Shown: positions 37,305-46,272 of the stretch, one piece after another
Layout of the letters: every line of letters starts with the position of its first letter
How positions within the stretch are numbered: the first letter of the stretch is position 1
Source of the DNA: an uncultured Clostridia bacterium
Lineage (GTDB): Bacteria > Bacillota > Clostridia > UBA1381
Direction of reading: 5' to 3'
Length of the DNA: 64,000 bases
Assembly (NCBI GenBank): GCA_934444735.1
Contig: CAKSDE010000007.1
Span: forward strand, 61,312 to 125,311
Translations under genes and position numbers: made by a program
The notes under the pieces: model-generated
What the model was told of the DNA's origin: nothing
Database searches by the model: none
The model's input: the letters and a program-made list of their open reading frames with translations, nothing else

Positions 37305-38021
37305 ATGGAAAAGATATGTTATAAACTGGAAAATTTTGAAGGGCCGCTGGATCTTTTGCTGCATCTTATATCCAAAAACAAGGTCAGCATCTATGACATT
37401 CCGATACTTGAAATAACCGACCAGTATCTTGAGGCGATATCGGGAATAGAACACTCGGATATTGAAAATGCAAGTGAATTTATAGTGCTTGCATCTCAGC
37501 TTATCTATATAAAGTCGAAAATGCTTTTGCCGAAAGATGAGACTGAGGAGGAAGAAGAAGATCCGCGAGAAGAACTGGCACAAAGACTTTTGGAGTATCA
37601 GAAATATAAAGAGGCATCGCAGGAACTCAGAAAAAATGAATTCTGGTCAAGATATATGTTCTTTAAAGAAGCCGAAAATATCGATTTTCCTGTCCCCGAA
37701 TACGACCGTCACCATGAGGTGCAGGATCTTTTGGACGCATTTGATCAGATAATGCAGAGAAAGATAAGGAAAAAGAAACCCGAGAAAAAGGCATTTGCCG
37801 GGATTGTCGGCAGAGAAAAGGTATCGGTTGAGGATATGGCAAAAAAGGTCGAGAGAATGCTTTTAAAAAATAAGAGAATGAGATTTTCGACTGTTTTCAA
37901 AAAATCCGATTCAAAACCCGAGATGATTGCAACATTTCTTGCAATTCTCGAAATGATAAAGCTTAACAAGATATCGGCGGATTATGATGAAGAGAGCAAA
38001 GACTTTATAATACATGAATAA
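37305..38021 (+). CDS. scpA: Segregation and condensation protein ScpA
   Basis: 238 residues. The N-terminal YKLENFEGPLDLLLHLI and IYDIPILEITDQYL motifs and the C-terminal winged-helix segment (FLAILEMIKLNKI) are diagnostic. ScpA is the kleisin that bridges SMC heads with ScpB in chromosome condensation. Its stop codon abuts the left end of a repeat element that separates it from scpB, which is otherwise normally adjacent. Confidence 0.95.
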   Translation: MEKICYKLENFEGPLDLLLHLISKNKVSIYDIPILEITDQYLEAISGIEHSDIENASEFIVLASQLIYIKSKMLLPKDETEEEEEDPREELAQRLLEYQKYKEASQELRKNEFWSRYMFFKEAENIDFPVPEYDRHHEVQDLLDAFDQIMQRKIRKKKPEKKAFAGIVGREKVSVEDMAKKVERMLLKNKRMRFSTVFKKSDSKPEMIATFLAILEMIKLNKISADYDEESKDFIIHE

Positions 38022-38258
38022 GGGGATGTTAAAAAACTCCGGAACGCAAGAAAAGAAGAAAAAAATAAACAAGAAATACAAATGTTGCAGTTTGGTGGGG
38101 GAAGGTAGAAAAATCAAAAATATGATTTTTCATATAATTATTTCTTTTCTTGCTATCAACAAACTTCGCCTCTTGGCGTACCGATGTACGCCGTCGGGTA
38201 ACCCAAAGCTAAAGCTTTGGCTCGGTTTGTTAATTCCAAAGCTTTTTTCCTATCCCCT
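38021..38258. repeat. MITE-like structured element, copy A
   Basis: Left end AGGGGATGTTAAAAAA at 38021 and right end TTTTTTCCTATCCCCT at 38258 form imperfect terminal inverted repeats (AGGGGAT, three variable bases, AAAAAA, then a GGAA block). Inside are a 9-bp hairpin (38108-38131) and a 74-base core (38158-38231). In the core AACAAAC/GTTTGTT encloses GGCGTAC/GTACGCC and CCAAAGC/GCTTTGG hairpins. It fills the scpA-scpB gap and codes for nothing convincing. Copy B at 57342-57569 shares ends and core; copy C at 46119-46153 is a left-end fragment. Confidence 0.85.
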
Positions 38259-38287
38259 CCAAAATATATGAAAAGTAGGAGAATATA

Positions 38288-38878
38288 ATGGAAAAGGTCA
38301 ACCTGCAATATGCAATTGAGGGCATATTGTTTGCGGCGGGAGAACCCGTGAAAGCGTCTAAGCTTGCGGCGGTTTTAGAAGAACCTATCGAAAAGGTTAA
38401 TGAGGCTGTAAAGCTTTTGCGGCATGAATACGATTTAAACCTGCGAGGTTTAAAAATAATCGAAATTGATGACGGCTATCAGTTATGCTCGCGCCCCGAA
38501 TATTACGCGTATATTCAGGAAATACTGGGTGAGCAGCGCAGACAGGCATTGTCAAATGCGGCAATGGAGGCGCTGGCGATTGTGGCATACAAGCAGCCGA
38601 TAACGCGCGGACAGGTAGAATACATACGCGGAGTAAACAGTGACGGCGCAATGAACAGACTTGTCGAGCGAAACTTAATCGAGGAGTCGGGTAGACTTGA
38701 TGCTCCGGGCAGACCGATTTTATATAAAACAACACAAAATTTTCTGCGCTGTTTCGGTCTGAAAAATCCGAGCGATTTGCCGCCTGTGGATATGTCTAAA
38801 ATAAGCCCGGAATATGAGCAACTCGAAATAGAGATTGCGGAAAAAGAACCCTCAAGAGAGGAAAAAAAGGAAGAATAG
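38288..38878 (+). CDS. scpB: Segregation and condensation protein ScpB
   Basis: 196 residues. Two winged-helix domains with EGILFAAGEPV, ALAIVAYKQPITRGQVEYIRG and LDAPGRPILYKTT, the conserved ScpB signatures. It dimerises and binds ScpA within the SMC complex. It lies 266 bases after scpA because of the inserted repeat element; whether transcription still reads through from scpA is open. An AGTAGGAG ribosome site precedes the ATG. Confidence 0.95.
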   Translation: MEKVNLQYAIEGILFAAGEPVKASKLAAVLEEPIEKVNEAVKLLRHEYDLNLRGLKIIEIDDGYQLCSRPEYYAYIQEILGEQRRQALSNAAMEALAIVAYKQPITRGQVEYIRGVNSDGAMNRLVERNLIEESGRLDAPGRPILYKTTQNFLRCFGLKNPSDLPPVDMSKISPEYEQLEIEIAEKEPSREEKKEE

Positions 38879-38892
38879 AAGGAGACGGAGGA

Positions 38893-39519
38893 ATGAAAGT
38901 TTTATTTATAATAATTTCCGTATTGATATTACTTATAATTTTACTTTCAATTCCGGCTTATATCTCGGTTGAATTTTTAAAAAAACCCGAATCTGAAAAA
39001 CTGACGGTACAAATCAGATATTTATTTTTTAAAATCAATCCGCAGAAAAAAAAGAAAAAGAAAAATCCGTCTGAGAGCAATGCGGCGGAAAACGGAAAAA
39101 ATAATAAAAAAAGCAAGAAGAAAAAAGGAATTTCTTTTAGGGATTTAAAAGAACTGTATGCTGTTTATAAGCATACAGAGGACGATATAGCGGACATTTT
39201 ATATTATTTTTCAAAAAAGGCGGTCACGCTTAATGATTTTAAGCTTTATGTGCGGTTCGGGACAAACGATGCTATGAGAACAGGGATTGCAACGGGTGCG
39301 GCATATGCGGCGTCATACAATCTGATCTTTCTTCTGAATAACATTTTTACTGTGGAGCATTGCGACGTTTCGATTGTGCCGGTATTTGAAAAACCGCTGT
39401 TTGAAATAGACACGAAATGCATAATTAAGGTAAAAAACGTGCATATTACGGTTATAGCTTTTAAGGTACTTAAAATGTATTTAAAAATATTAAACTTAAA
39501 GAAAAGAAAGGGACGATAA
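38893..39519 (+). CDS. DUF2953-family membrane-anchored protein
   Basis: 208 residues: one N-terminal transmembrane helix (about 2-24), then a very lysine-rich low-complexity stretch (about 56-85), then a soluble domain with LYVRFGTNDAMRTGIATGA typical of DUF2953. This family usually precedes ytfJ/gerW in spore-forming Clostridia; its function is not established. It is cotranscribed with scpB and ytfJ, with only two bases between its stop and the ytfJ start. Confidence 0.85.
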   Translation: MKVLFIIISVLILLIILLSIPAYISVEFLKKPESEKLTVQIRYLFFKINPQKKKKKKNPSESNAAENGKNNKKSKKKKGISFRDLKELYAVYKHTEDDIADILYYFSKKAVTLNDFKLYVRFGTNDAMRTGIATGAAYAASYNLIFLLNNIFTVEHCDVSIVPVFEKPLFEIDTKCIIKVKNVHITVIAFKVLKMYLKILNLKKRKGR

Positions 39520-39521
39520 AA

Positions 39522-39971
39522 ATGGCAGAACATCCTATTCAGGGTATGATGGACACAGCGATGAGCAACATCAAATCAATGATTGACGTAAACACGATTG
39601 TGGGAGATCCGGTTACGACTCCCGACGGGACGGTTATAATCCCGATTTCAACGGTGAGCTTTGGATTTGGTGCCGGCGGAAGCGAATTTAAGGGCACAAA
39701 AGAGACGCCGGCAGCGGAGACACCGATGTTCGGCGGCGGCTGCGGCGGCGGTGCGAGTGTTAAGCCTGTTGCATTTATGATTGTCGGAAACGGTGCAATC
39801 AAGCTTTTGCCGGCAACACCGAACGCATCCTCGGCAGACAAGCTCGCAAGCCTTATTCCCGAAATTTTTGACAAGGCAAACGATATGATATCTTCTGTTG
39901 CGGAAAAAATCGCAAAAAAGAAGAAAAAAGAAAAGGAACAGGATATAACCGTTGAGGTGAGCGAAGAATAA
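39522..39971 (+). CDS. ytfJ: GerW/YtfJ-family sporulation protein
   Basis: 149 residues. HPIQGMMDTAMSNIKSMIDV, TIVGDPVTTPDGTVIIPIS and a glycine-rich loop (GGGCGGGAS) match the GerW/YtfJ family. In Bacillus GerW is a spore protein needed for normal germination in response to L-alanine. Its presence suggests, but does not prove, that the organism sporulates. The C-terminal tail is charged (KKKKEKEQDITVEVSEE). Confidence 0.9.
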   Translation: MAEHPIQGMMDTAMSNIKSMIDVNTIVGDPVTTPDGTVIIPISTVSFGFGAGGSEFKGTKETPAAETPMFGGGCGGGASVKPVAFMIVGNGAIKLLPATPNASSADKLASLIPEIFDKANDMISSVAEKIAKKKKKEKEQDITVEVSEE

Positions 39972-40011
39972 AAAGCACGGATTTTCCGTGCATTACATAT
40001 GGAGAAATAAT

Positions 40012-41850
40012 ATGCAGTTTTTAAAGAGAGACAAAATACTGATGAATGTCCAAAAACCGACGCGGTATACCGGCGGTGAGCTGAACGCGTGCATTAAAAA
40101 TCCGAAAGATGTTTCGGTCAGATTCGGTTTTTGCTTTCCCGATGTCTATGAGATAGCCATGTCTCATTTGGGATTAAAAATTCTTTATCATGTATTGAAT
40201 AAAAGAGAAGATACATATTGCGAAAGAGTTTTTGCGCCGTGGGTTGACATGGAAGAACAGATGAAAAAGGAAAATATCAGGCTGTTTGCGCTGGAGTCGG
40301 GAGATGAGATTACTCATTTTGATATGGTTGGGTTTACACTGCAATATGAGATGAGTTACACAAACGTTGTAAACATGCTTATGCTTGCGGATATTCCCGT
40401 CTATAGCAAGGACAGGACAAGAGAAAATCCGTTTGTCTGCGCCGGCGGACCGTGCGCGTATAACGGTGAGCCGATCGCCGACTTTATCGACTTTTTCATG
40501 ATGGGCGAGGGCGAAGAAATTATAAATGAAATAATCGATGTCTATATTGAATGGAAAAAGTCGGGAGCAGAGAGGATTGACTATCTCGAAAGAATAGCGG
40601 AAATTGATGGGATTTATGTCCCTGCATTTTATGATGTGGAATATTTTGAGGACGGTACGGTAAAATCGGTAACGCCGAACAATCCGCACGCAAAGGCAAC
40701 TGTAAAAAAGCGCATAATGAAGGATTTTGACAAAACCGATACGCCCGAGAGCATAATTGTTCCGTACGGCGAGATTGTGCATGACAGAGTTATGCTGGAG
40801 CTTTTCCGCGGCTGCATCAGAGGGTGCAGATTTTGCCAGGCAGGGTATATTTACAGACCGGTGCGTGAAAAAAAGCCCGAAACACTGACCTGTCTTGCCG
40901 GAAAGCTTTTGGAAAGCAGCGGATATGATGAAATATCGCTTTCATCTTTGAGCACAAGCGACTATACCGGCTTAAAAGAGCTTACCGATAATCTTTTGGA
41001 CATGACCGAAAAGAAAAAAATCGGTTTATCTTTGCCGTCTTTAAGAATTGACAATTTTTCTCTTGAGCTGATGCATAAAGTGCAAAAGGTGAGAAAATCA
41101 GGCATAACGTTTGCACCCGAGGCAGGGACGCAGCGCCTGAGAGATGTTATAAATAAAAACATTACCGAGGAAAACGTTCTGGAATCGACGGCACGCTTGT
41201 TCCGCGGCGGCTGGACAAACCTGAAACTCTATTTTATGATAGGACTTCCCACCGAAACGGAGGAGGATCTTTCGGGAATTGCGGATTTATCGCTGAAGGT
41301 TCTGAACGAATATTTCAGTATTCCGAAAGAGGAGCGCGCAAAAAACATAAATATAAACGTCAGCACATCGAGCTTTGTTCCGAAACCGTTTACTGCGTTC
41401 CAGTGGTGTGCGCAGATAACGCGCGATCAGATTATAGAGCGCCAGCGTTATTTAAAGGAGCATATAACCTCAAAACGCATACGTTATATGTGGCATGACA
41501 ACAAGACAAGCTATTTGGAAGGTGTTTTTGCAAGAGGTGACAGACGGCTTTCAAGGGTTATATTACAGGCTGTTAAAAACGGTTGCAAATTCGACGGCTG
41601 GGACGAGGAATTTAAGTTTGATGTCTGGCTAAAGAGCTTTGAAGAGTGCGGAATCGATCCGGATTTCTATTTAAGAGAACGCGGCTTAGACGAAACACTG
41701 CCGTGGGATCATATCGATGTCGGCGTCAAAAAGGCATTTTTCAAGCGTGAGTTTGAGCGTGCAAAAGCCGGCATAACAACACCGAATTGCCGCGAAAAAT
41801 GTGCCGGGTGCGGCGCAAATGAATTTGGGGTAGGTGTTTGCTATGAGTAA
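40012..41850 (+). CDS. TIGR03960-family B12-binding-domain radical SAM protein
   Basis: 612 residues. An N-terminal B12-binding-like region (about 20-190) is followed by a radical-SAM domain with RGCIRGCRFCQAGYIYRP (CxxxCxxC cluster motif) and GTQRLRDVINKN. C-terminal cysteines (CREKCAGCGA) may bind a second cluster. The family is conserved but its reaction is unknown. It always pairs with the TIGR03936 protein, here overlapping by eight bases. ATG 40012 is supported by GGAG; an upstream GTG at 39988 has no site. Confidence 0.9.
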   Translation: MQFLKRDKILMNVQKPTRYTGGELNACIKNPKDVSVRFGFCFPDVYEIAMSHLGLKILYHVLNKREDTYCERVFAPWVDMEEQMKKENIRLFALESGDEITHFDMVGFTLQYEMSYTNVVNMLMLADIPVYSKDRTRENPFVCAGGPCAYNGEPIADFIDFFMMGEGEEIINEIIDVYIEWKKSGAERIDYLERIAEIDGIYVPAFYDVEYFEDGTVKSVTPNNPHAKATVKKRIMKDFDKTDTPESIIVPYGEIVHDRVMLELFRGCIRGCRFCQAGYIYRPVREKKPETLTCLAGKLLESSGYDEISLSSLSTSDYTGLKELTDNLLDMTEKKKIGLSLPSLRIDNFSLELMHKVQKVRKSGITFAPEAGTQRLRDVINKNITEENVLESTARLFRGGWTNLKLYFMIGLPTETEEDLSGIADLSLKVLNEYFSIPKEERAKNININVSTSSFVPKPFTAFQWCAQITRDQIIERQRYLKEHITSKRIRYMWHDNKTSYLEGVFARGDRRLSRVILQAVKNGCKFDGWDEEFKFDVWLKSFEECGIDPDFYLRERGLDETLPWDHIDVGVKKAFFKREFERAKAGITTPNCREKCAGCGANEFGVGVCYE

Positions 41851-42496
41851 TTATATATTAAAATACAGCCGCGGCAATAAGGTTAAATATATTTCACATC
41901 TGGATTTTATGCGGTTTATCCACAGAGTCATACGGCGTACCGGGATTCCGATGGAATTTTCTAAAGGATTTAACCCGCACCCGATAATGACGGTGGCAAT
42001 GCCGTTGTCGGTTGGGGTGACGTCAAACGGAGAATATATGAAAATCGGTTTTGACGGCGATTTTTCACCCGAATATATAAAAGATACTTTAAATGCCGCA
42101 ATGCCGGAAGGGTTTAAGATACTCGACATTAAAATTGATGAAGATAAAAAATACGATTTTAAAAAGCTCGACCGAGCCGAATACATAGTTTCAATCGAAA
42201 CGGAGAGTGAGTTTGAACCCGAGAGCTTTTTGGAAAATAAATCGCTTTTGGTTATGAAAAAGAGTAAAAGCGGCATTAAAGAGGCGGATATTCGCCCGTA
42301 CATATACAGTATCGAAAAGCTTTCGCAAGACGAAAATTCGATAACTTTAAAAATGTGCATAGCAGCGGGCAATAATTACAATCTGAAGCCCGAAACGGTA
42401 ATTGACGCTATGACAAAATATTATGACGGTTTCAAGCCGGAGTTTTTCCTCGTACACCGAGAAAGGATAATGGCAGGAAATAAAGAATTATTTTAA
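41843..42496 (+). CDS. TIGR03936-family radical-SAM-associated protein (DUF2344)
   Basis: 218 residues. YILKYSRGNKVKYISHLDFMR and FSKGFNPHPIMTVAMPLSVG are the family signatures. It is the constant partner of the TIGR03960 radical-SAM protein, fused to it in some genomes, and is thought to work in the same unknown modification. GGGGTAGG precedes ATG 41843. In many Firmicutes the next genes are rng, rplU and rpmA; here a sugar SDR follows instead. Confidence 0.9.
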   Translation: MSNYILKYSRGNKVKYISHLDFMRFIHRVIRRTGIPMEFSKGFNPHPIMTVAMPLSVGVTSNGEYMKIGFDGDFSPEYIKDTLNAAMPEGFKILDIKIDEDKKYDFKKLDRAEYIVSIETESEFEPESFLENKSLLVMKKSKSGIKEADIRPYIYSIEKLSQDENSITLKMCIAAGNNYNLKPETVIDAMTKYYDGFKPEFFLVHRERIMAGNKELF

Positions 42497-42548
42497 TCCG
42501 ATAACAAAAATTTATCGGGAGAATAAAAAGAAAGGATTTGTTGTACAA

Positions 42549-43349
42549 ATGGAAATTTTAAAATCATTCAGCTTAGACGGAAAAGTAGCGCTTATAACCG
42601 GTGCCTCTTACGGAATCGGTTATGCGATTGCAAAAGCATATGCTTCAGCAGGAGCAAAGATCACTTTCTGTGACATTAAACAGGAATTTGTGGACAGAGG
42701 TCTTAACTCCTATAAGGCAGATAATATAGACGCTAAAGGCTATGTATGCGATGTTACCGATGAAAAACAGGTAGCCGAAATGGTGGCAAAAATTGAAAAA
42801 GAAGTCGGAGTCATAGATATTTTGGTAAACAATGCCGGAATCATAAAGAGAATCCCGATGTGTGAAATGACAGCCGAGGAGTTCAGACAGGTTATTGATG
42901 TTGATTTGAATGCACCGTTTATCGTTTCAAAAGCCGTTATCCCTTCGATGATTAAAAAAGGACACGGCAAGATTATAAACATCTGCTCGATGATGAGCGA
43001 ACTGGGACGTGAGACTGTTTCTGCATATGCTGCGGCAAAAGGCGGCTTGAAGATGCTTACAAGAAATATCTGCTCGGAGTACGGCGAACATAATATCCAG
43101 TGTAACGGAATCGGCCCGGGGTATATTGCAACACCGCAGACCGCGCCTTTAAGAGAAAAGCAGCCGGACGGTTCAAGACACCCGTTCGATCAGTTCATCG
43201 TATCGAAAACACCGGCGGCACGTTGGGGATCGCCTGAGGATCTTATGGGACCTGCCGTATTTTTGGCATCGGACGCATCCGATTTCGTAAACGGACACGT
43301 TCTTTATGTTGACGGCGGAATACTGGCATATATAGGCAAACAGCCGTAA
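42549..43349 (+). CDS. SDR oxidoreductase, gluconate 5-dehydrogenase/KduD-like
   Basis: 266 residues. NAD(P)-binding TGASYGIGYAIA, NNAG near residue 93, catalytic serine in INICSM and YAAAKGG (Tyr-x3-Lys). The C-terminal DGGILAYIGKQP ending is typical of the gluconate 5-dehydrogenase group of gut anaerobes. It should interconvert a keto-sugar acid and its hydroxy form in pectin or gluconate breakdown. Strong GAAAGGA site. Next gene is a beta-helix protein; the two look like an operon. Confidence 0.85.
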   Translation: MEILKSFSLDGKVALITGASYGIGYAIAKAYASAGAKITFCDIKQEFVDRGLNSYKADNIDAKGYVCDVTDEKQVAEMVAKIEKEVGVIDILVNNAGIIKRIPMCEMTAEEFRQVIDVDLNAPFIVSKAVIPSMIKKGHGKIINICSMMSELGRETVSAYAAAKGGLKMLTRNICSEYGEHNIQCNGIGPGYIATPQTAPLREKQPDGSRHPFDQFIVSKTPAARWGSPEDLMGPAVFLASDASDFVNGHVLYVDGGILAYIGKQP

Positions 43350-43370
43350 TGGAATAAGGAGTGATATGTT

Positions 43371-44465
43371 TTGCTGAAAAAGGGCAACCCTATTATAATA
43401 GAAAAAGATAATACAGTAATTGAAAAACTAAAGATTGTAAATCCGAGCGGATTTGCGATTATCGTAAAAGCGAATAACGTAACGATTAAAGAATGTGATC
43501 TTCGTGGCGGAATAAACCTTTACGGCGGAGTTCATGACATTACAATTGTGAATAATTTTATCCATGACTTCGAGTTTAACTGTGATGCTCTCACTGCAAA
43601 GCAAATTGCAGGTGTAAGCACAACCGAATCGGAGGGAATATTTAAAGACCAGGGACTGGGTGCGCACGATATAACCGTAAAAGGCAATTATTTTGAGAAT
43701 GTTTCGACAGGAGTATATATAGTCGGTGCAAAAGGCAATATCGAAGTGGACGGAAATTTCTGCAAAAACCAGTTCGGTCCGTTCCCGAGAGGGCAGATAT
43801 GCCAATTCTACAAATGTAATACCACACCCGACACATATCTTAGGATAGAGAATAATTTCTCATACATAGACGGAAATCTCCCAATCCAGAGAGCATTTAT
43901 GACAAACGGAAGATGGGGCGGTGAGGATCATATAAACTGTAATCACTGCTTCGGCTGCAAGGAGTCGCCTATAGTGATTCGGAATAATTATATCTACGGC
44001 GGCAGCGGCAGCTCGTCGAACTCCGGGATAATGGCAGGAGACTGTGGCGGAGAATATTATCACATTTTGGATAATACCGTATACTACAGCGAAAACTGCG
44101 GAATAGGTCTTTGCGGAGGTACCGGAAGTGTTGTTAAAGGAAACAGAATTTTCCAGGATAAACCGCTTTCGTGGACAAGCCGCGAAGAGGGCAGAGGACT
44201 TCAGATTGAGTGCTACGGTTCTGCATTTTACGGAGAGAATCTTTTTGAGGATAACGTTGTTGCGTTTAAAACCACGCGCCCATATAAATATTGCAATATG
44301 CTGTGCAGAACCGATACGGCGGTATTCAAGAATAATAAGCTGTGCGAGAGCGTTGAAGAATTCGGAGAGTTGGATAAATTCCCTGAACAAGTTCCGCCGT
44401 CTGCCGACGAGAACTTAATAAAACCATGGGAAATAAGAGAAAAAGAAGAATTTTATATAATATAG
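43371..44465 (+). CDS. Right-handed parallel beta-helix protein, no signal peptide
   Basis: 364 residues with repeating short strands and Asn/Gly turns (VKGNYFENVSTGVYI, VIRNNYIYGG, HILDNTVYYSENCGIG), the pattern of pectate-lyase-like or NosD-like beta-helices. There is no signal peptide, so it should be cytosolic. Many cysteines (for example CNHCFGC) are unusual for this fold. The TTG start follows AAGGAGTG. Co-location with a keto-sugar-acid reductase suggests action on an imported sugar acid or oligosaccharide, which is inference. Confidence 0.75.
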   Translation: MLKKGNPIIIEKDNTVIEKLKIVNPSGFAIIVKANNVTIKECDLRGGINLYGGVHDITIVNNFIHDFEFNCDALTAKQIAGVSTTESEGIFKDQGLGAHDITVKGNYFENVSTGVYIVGAKGNIEVDGNFCKNQFGPFPRGQICQFYKCNTTPDTYLRIENNFSYIDGNLPIQRAFMTNGRWGGEDHINCNHCFGCKESPIVIRNNYIYGGSGSSSNSGIMAGDCGGEYYHILDNTVYYSENCGIGLCGGTGSVVKGNRIFQDKPLSWTSREEGRGLQIECYGSAFYGENLFEDNVVAFKTTRPYKYCNMLCRTDTAVFKNNKLCESVEEFGELDKFPEQVPPSADENLIKPWEIREKEEFYII

Positions 44466-44514
44466 AAAAAAACAGGAGTTTTATCTGAAAAAGGATTAAA
44501 CTCCTGTTTTTTTT
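44465..44514 (+). terminator. Rho-independent terminator of the SDR/beta-helix operon
   Basis: ACAGGAGTTT (44471-44480) pairs with AAACTCCTGT (44497-44506), flanked by an A-run on the left and eight Ts on the right. Confidence 0.9.
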
Positions 44515-44579
44515 AATAAAGTGTCGGAAATAGCCAAAAGCAAAGACAGAATTTTTTTTATTTTAGTTATTAAAAGGTC

Positions 44580-44608
44580 TTGAAAAAATCTGTAAAATCT
44601 GTTACAAT
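44580..44608 (+). promoter_or_regulatory. guaB promoter
   Basis: TTGAAA at 44580-44585 and TACAAT at 44603-44608, 17-base spacer, 31 bases before ATG 44639. The short leader leaves no room for a purine riboswitch. Confidence 0.8.
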
Positions 44609-44638
44609 AATAGAAATAACTTTATGGGAGGCTTTTTT

Positions 44639-46105
44639 ATGGCAGGAAAATTTGAAAAAGTTGGGTTGACCTTTGACGATGTTCTGTTAGTTCCGCAGGC
44701 ATCTGATTTCACACCGAATGAGGTGGAATTGGGAACTGATCTTACGGCGAAGATTCATTTGAATATTCCGCTGATGAGTTCGGCAATGGATACGGTTACC
44801 GAATCACCGATGGCGATTGCAATGGCACGTGAGGGCGGCATCGGGATTATACACAAGAACATGACAATCGAAGAACAGGCGATTGAAGTGGACAAGGTTA
44901 AGCGTTCTGAAAACGGAGTAATTACAAATCCTTTCAGTTTATCCTGCGAGCATACTTTAAAGGATGCCGATGACCTTATGGCGAAATACAAAATATCGGG
45001 CGTTCCTATCTGCGATGATGACGGACGTCTTTTGGGAATTATCACAAACCGTGATTTGCGCTTTGAATCGGATTTTACCAAGAAGATAAAGGAGTCGATG
45101 ACTTGCGAAAATCTTATTACCGCACCTGTAGGGACAACTTTGGAAGATGCACAGGAAATTTTAAGACATGCTAAAATAGAAAAGCTTCCTTTGGTCGATG
45201 AAAACTATCACTTAAAAGGGCTTATCACAATAAAGGATATTGAAAAGGCGGTAAGATACCCGAATGCCGCAAAAGATTCATCGGGAAGACTTTTGTGCGG
45301 AGCGGCTATCGGAGTTACCAATGACGCTTTAGACAGAGTTAAGGCTTTGGTTGATGCCGGAGTGGACGTACTGGTTCTTGATTCGGCTCACGGACATTCC
45401 GCAAATATCATAAATAAAGTTAAGGAAATTAAAAAAGTATATCCGGATATTCAGCTGATTGTCGGAAATATCGCAACGGCAGAGGCAGCGGTTGCGCTTA
45501 TCGAAGCAGGAGCGGATTGCTTAAAGGTCGGAATCGGACCCGGATCTATCTGTACGACACGAGTTATTGCAGGTATCGGTGTTCCTCAGATTACCGCGAT
45601 TTACGATGTCAGCGAGGCGGCTAAAAAGTACAATATTCCGGTAATTGCGGACGGTGGTATTAAATATTCGGGAGATATCACAAAGGCGATTGCGGCAGGT
45701 GCCGATGTAATCATGATGGGCAGCTTGCTTGCAGGCTGTGAGGAAAGCCCCGGTGAATTTGAAATATATCAGGGAAGAAGATTTAAGGTTTACCGCGGAA
45801 TGGGTTCTTTGGCGGCAATGGAGAAAGGCTCAAAGGACAGATATTTCCAGACAGGCTCGAAAAAGCTTGTTCCGGAAGGTGTTGAGGGACGTGTTCCTTA
45901 TAAGGGATCGTTGGCAGATGCAGTATTTCAGCTTTTGGGCGGACTTCGCTCGGGTATGGGTTACTGCGGAACAAAGACAATAAAAGAACTCAAAGAGAAC
46001 GGCAAATTTGTTAAAATCTCGGGTGCGGGACTCAAAGAAAGCCATCCGCACGATATTTATATAACGAAAGAAGCACCGAACTACAGTTATCATCCGCAAG
46101 CGTAG
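44639..46105 (+). CDS. guaB: IMP dehydrogenase
   Basis: 488 residues. LTFDDVLLVP near the start, two CBS domains (about 95-205), GIGPGSICTTR with the catalytic cysteine, YRGMGSLAAM and GVEGRVPYKG flap. It oxidises IMP to XMP, the committed step of GMP synthesis. ATG 44639 is chosen over an ATG at 44624 because GGGAGG (44626-44631) lies between them. Single-gene unit with its own promoter and terminator. Confidence 0.96.
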   Translation: MAGKFEKVGLTFDDVLLVPQASDFTPNEVELGTDLTAKIHLNIPLMSSAMDTVTESPMAIAMAREGGIGIIHKNMTIEEQAIEVDKVKRSENGVITNPFSLSCEHTLKDADDLMAKYKISGVPICDDDGRLLGIITNRDLRFESDFTKKIKESMTCENLITAPVGTTLEDAQEILRHAKIEKLPLVDENYHLKGLITIKDIEKAVRYPNAAKDSSGRLLCGAAIGVTNDALDRVKALVDAGVDVLVLDSAHGHSANIINKVKEIKKVYPDIQLIVGNIATAEAAVALIEAGADCLKVGIGPGSICTTRVIAGIGVPQITAIYDVSEAAKKYNIPVIADGGIKYSGDITKAIAAGADVIMMGSLLAGCEESPGEFEIYQGRRFKVYRGMGSLAAMEKGSKDRYFQTGSKKLVPEGVEGRVPYKGSLADAVFQLLGGLRSGMGYCGTKTIKELKENGKFVKISGAGLKESHPHDIYITKEAPNYSYHPQA

Positions 46106-46118
46106 AATCATATATTAT

Positions 46119-46153
46119 AGGGGAGATTAAAAAAACTCCGAAACGCAAGAAAA
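46119..46153 (+). repeat. Left-end fragment of the MITE-like element, copy C
   Basis: Bases from AGGGGAGATTAAAAAA to CGCAAGAAAAG match the first 35 or so bases of copies A (38021) and B (57342), with a two-base insertion. The match stops where the guaB terminator stem begins. No right end is present nearby. Confidence 0.65.
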
Positions 46154-46199
46154 GGCTGTTTAAAAAGTCAATTTACTTTTTAAACAGCCTCTGTTTTTT
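46153..46199 (+). terminator. guaB terminator
   Basis: A perfect 16-bp stem pairs 46153-46168 with 46175-46190 over a six-base loop, followed by CTGTTTTTT. Confidence 0.92.
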
Positions 46200-46272
46200 C
46201 AGTTGATATAACCAAAAAAACAGGGTGCATATAAGAAAAAATAAAAAATTTTATAAAGTTGAAAAAAATTGG

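Noticed and set aside
38158..38231. 74-base core considered as a tRNA gene
   Set aside because: Size and a 7-bp outer stem are tRNA-like, but there is no D-loop GG, no TTC-type T-loop and no recognisable anticodon arm; the same sequence recurs inside a repeat.
38014..38271. 85-codon open frame across the scpA-scpB gap
   Set aside because: It lies inside repeat copy A, has no ribosome site of its own and its frame is not kept in copy B.
42498..42518. 7-bp hairpin CCGATAA/TTATCGG considered as a terminator
   Set aside because: No T-run follows it, and the stem is weak.
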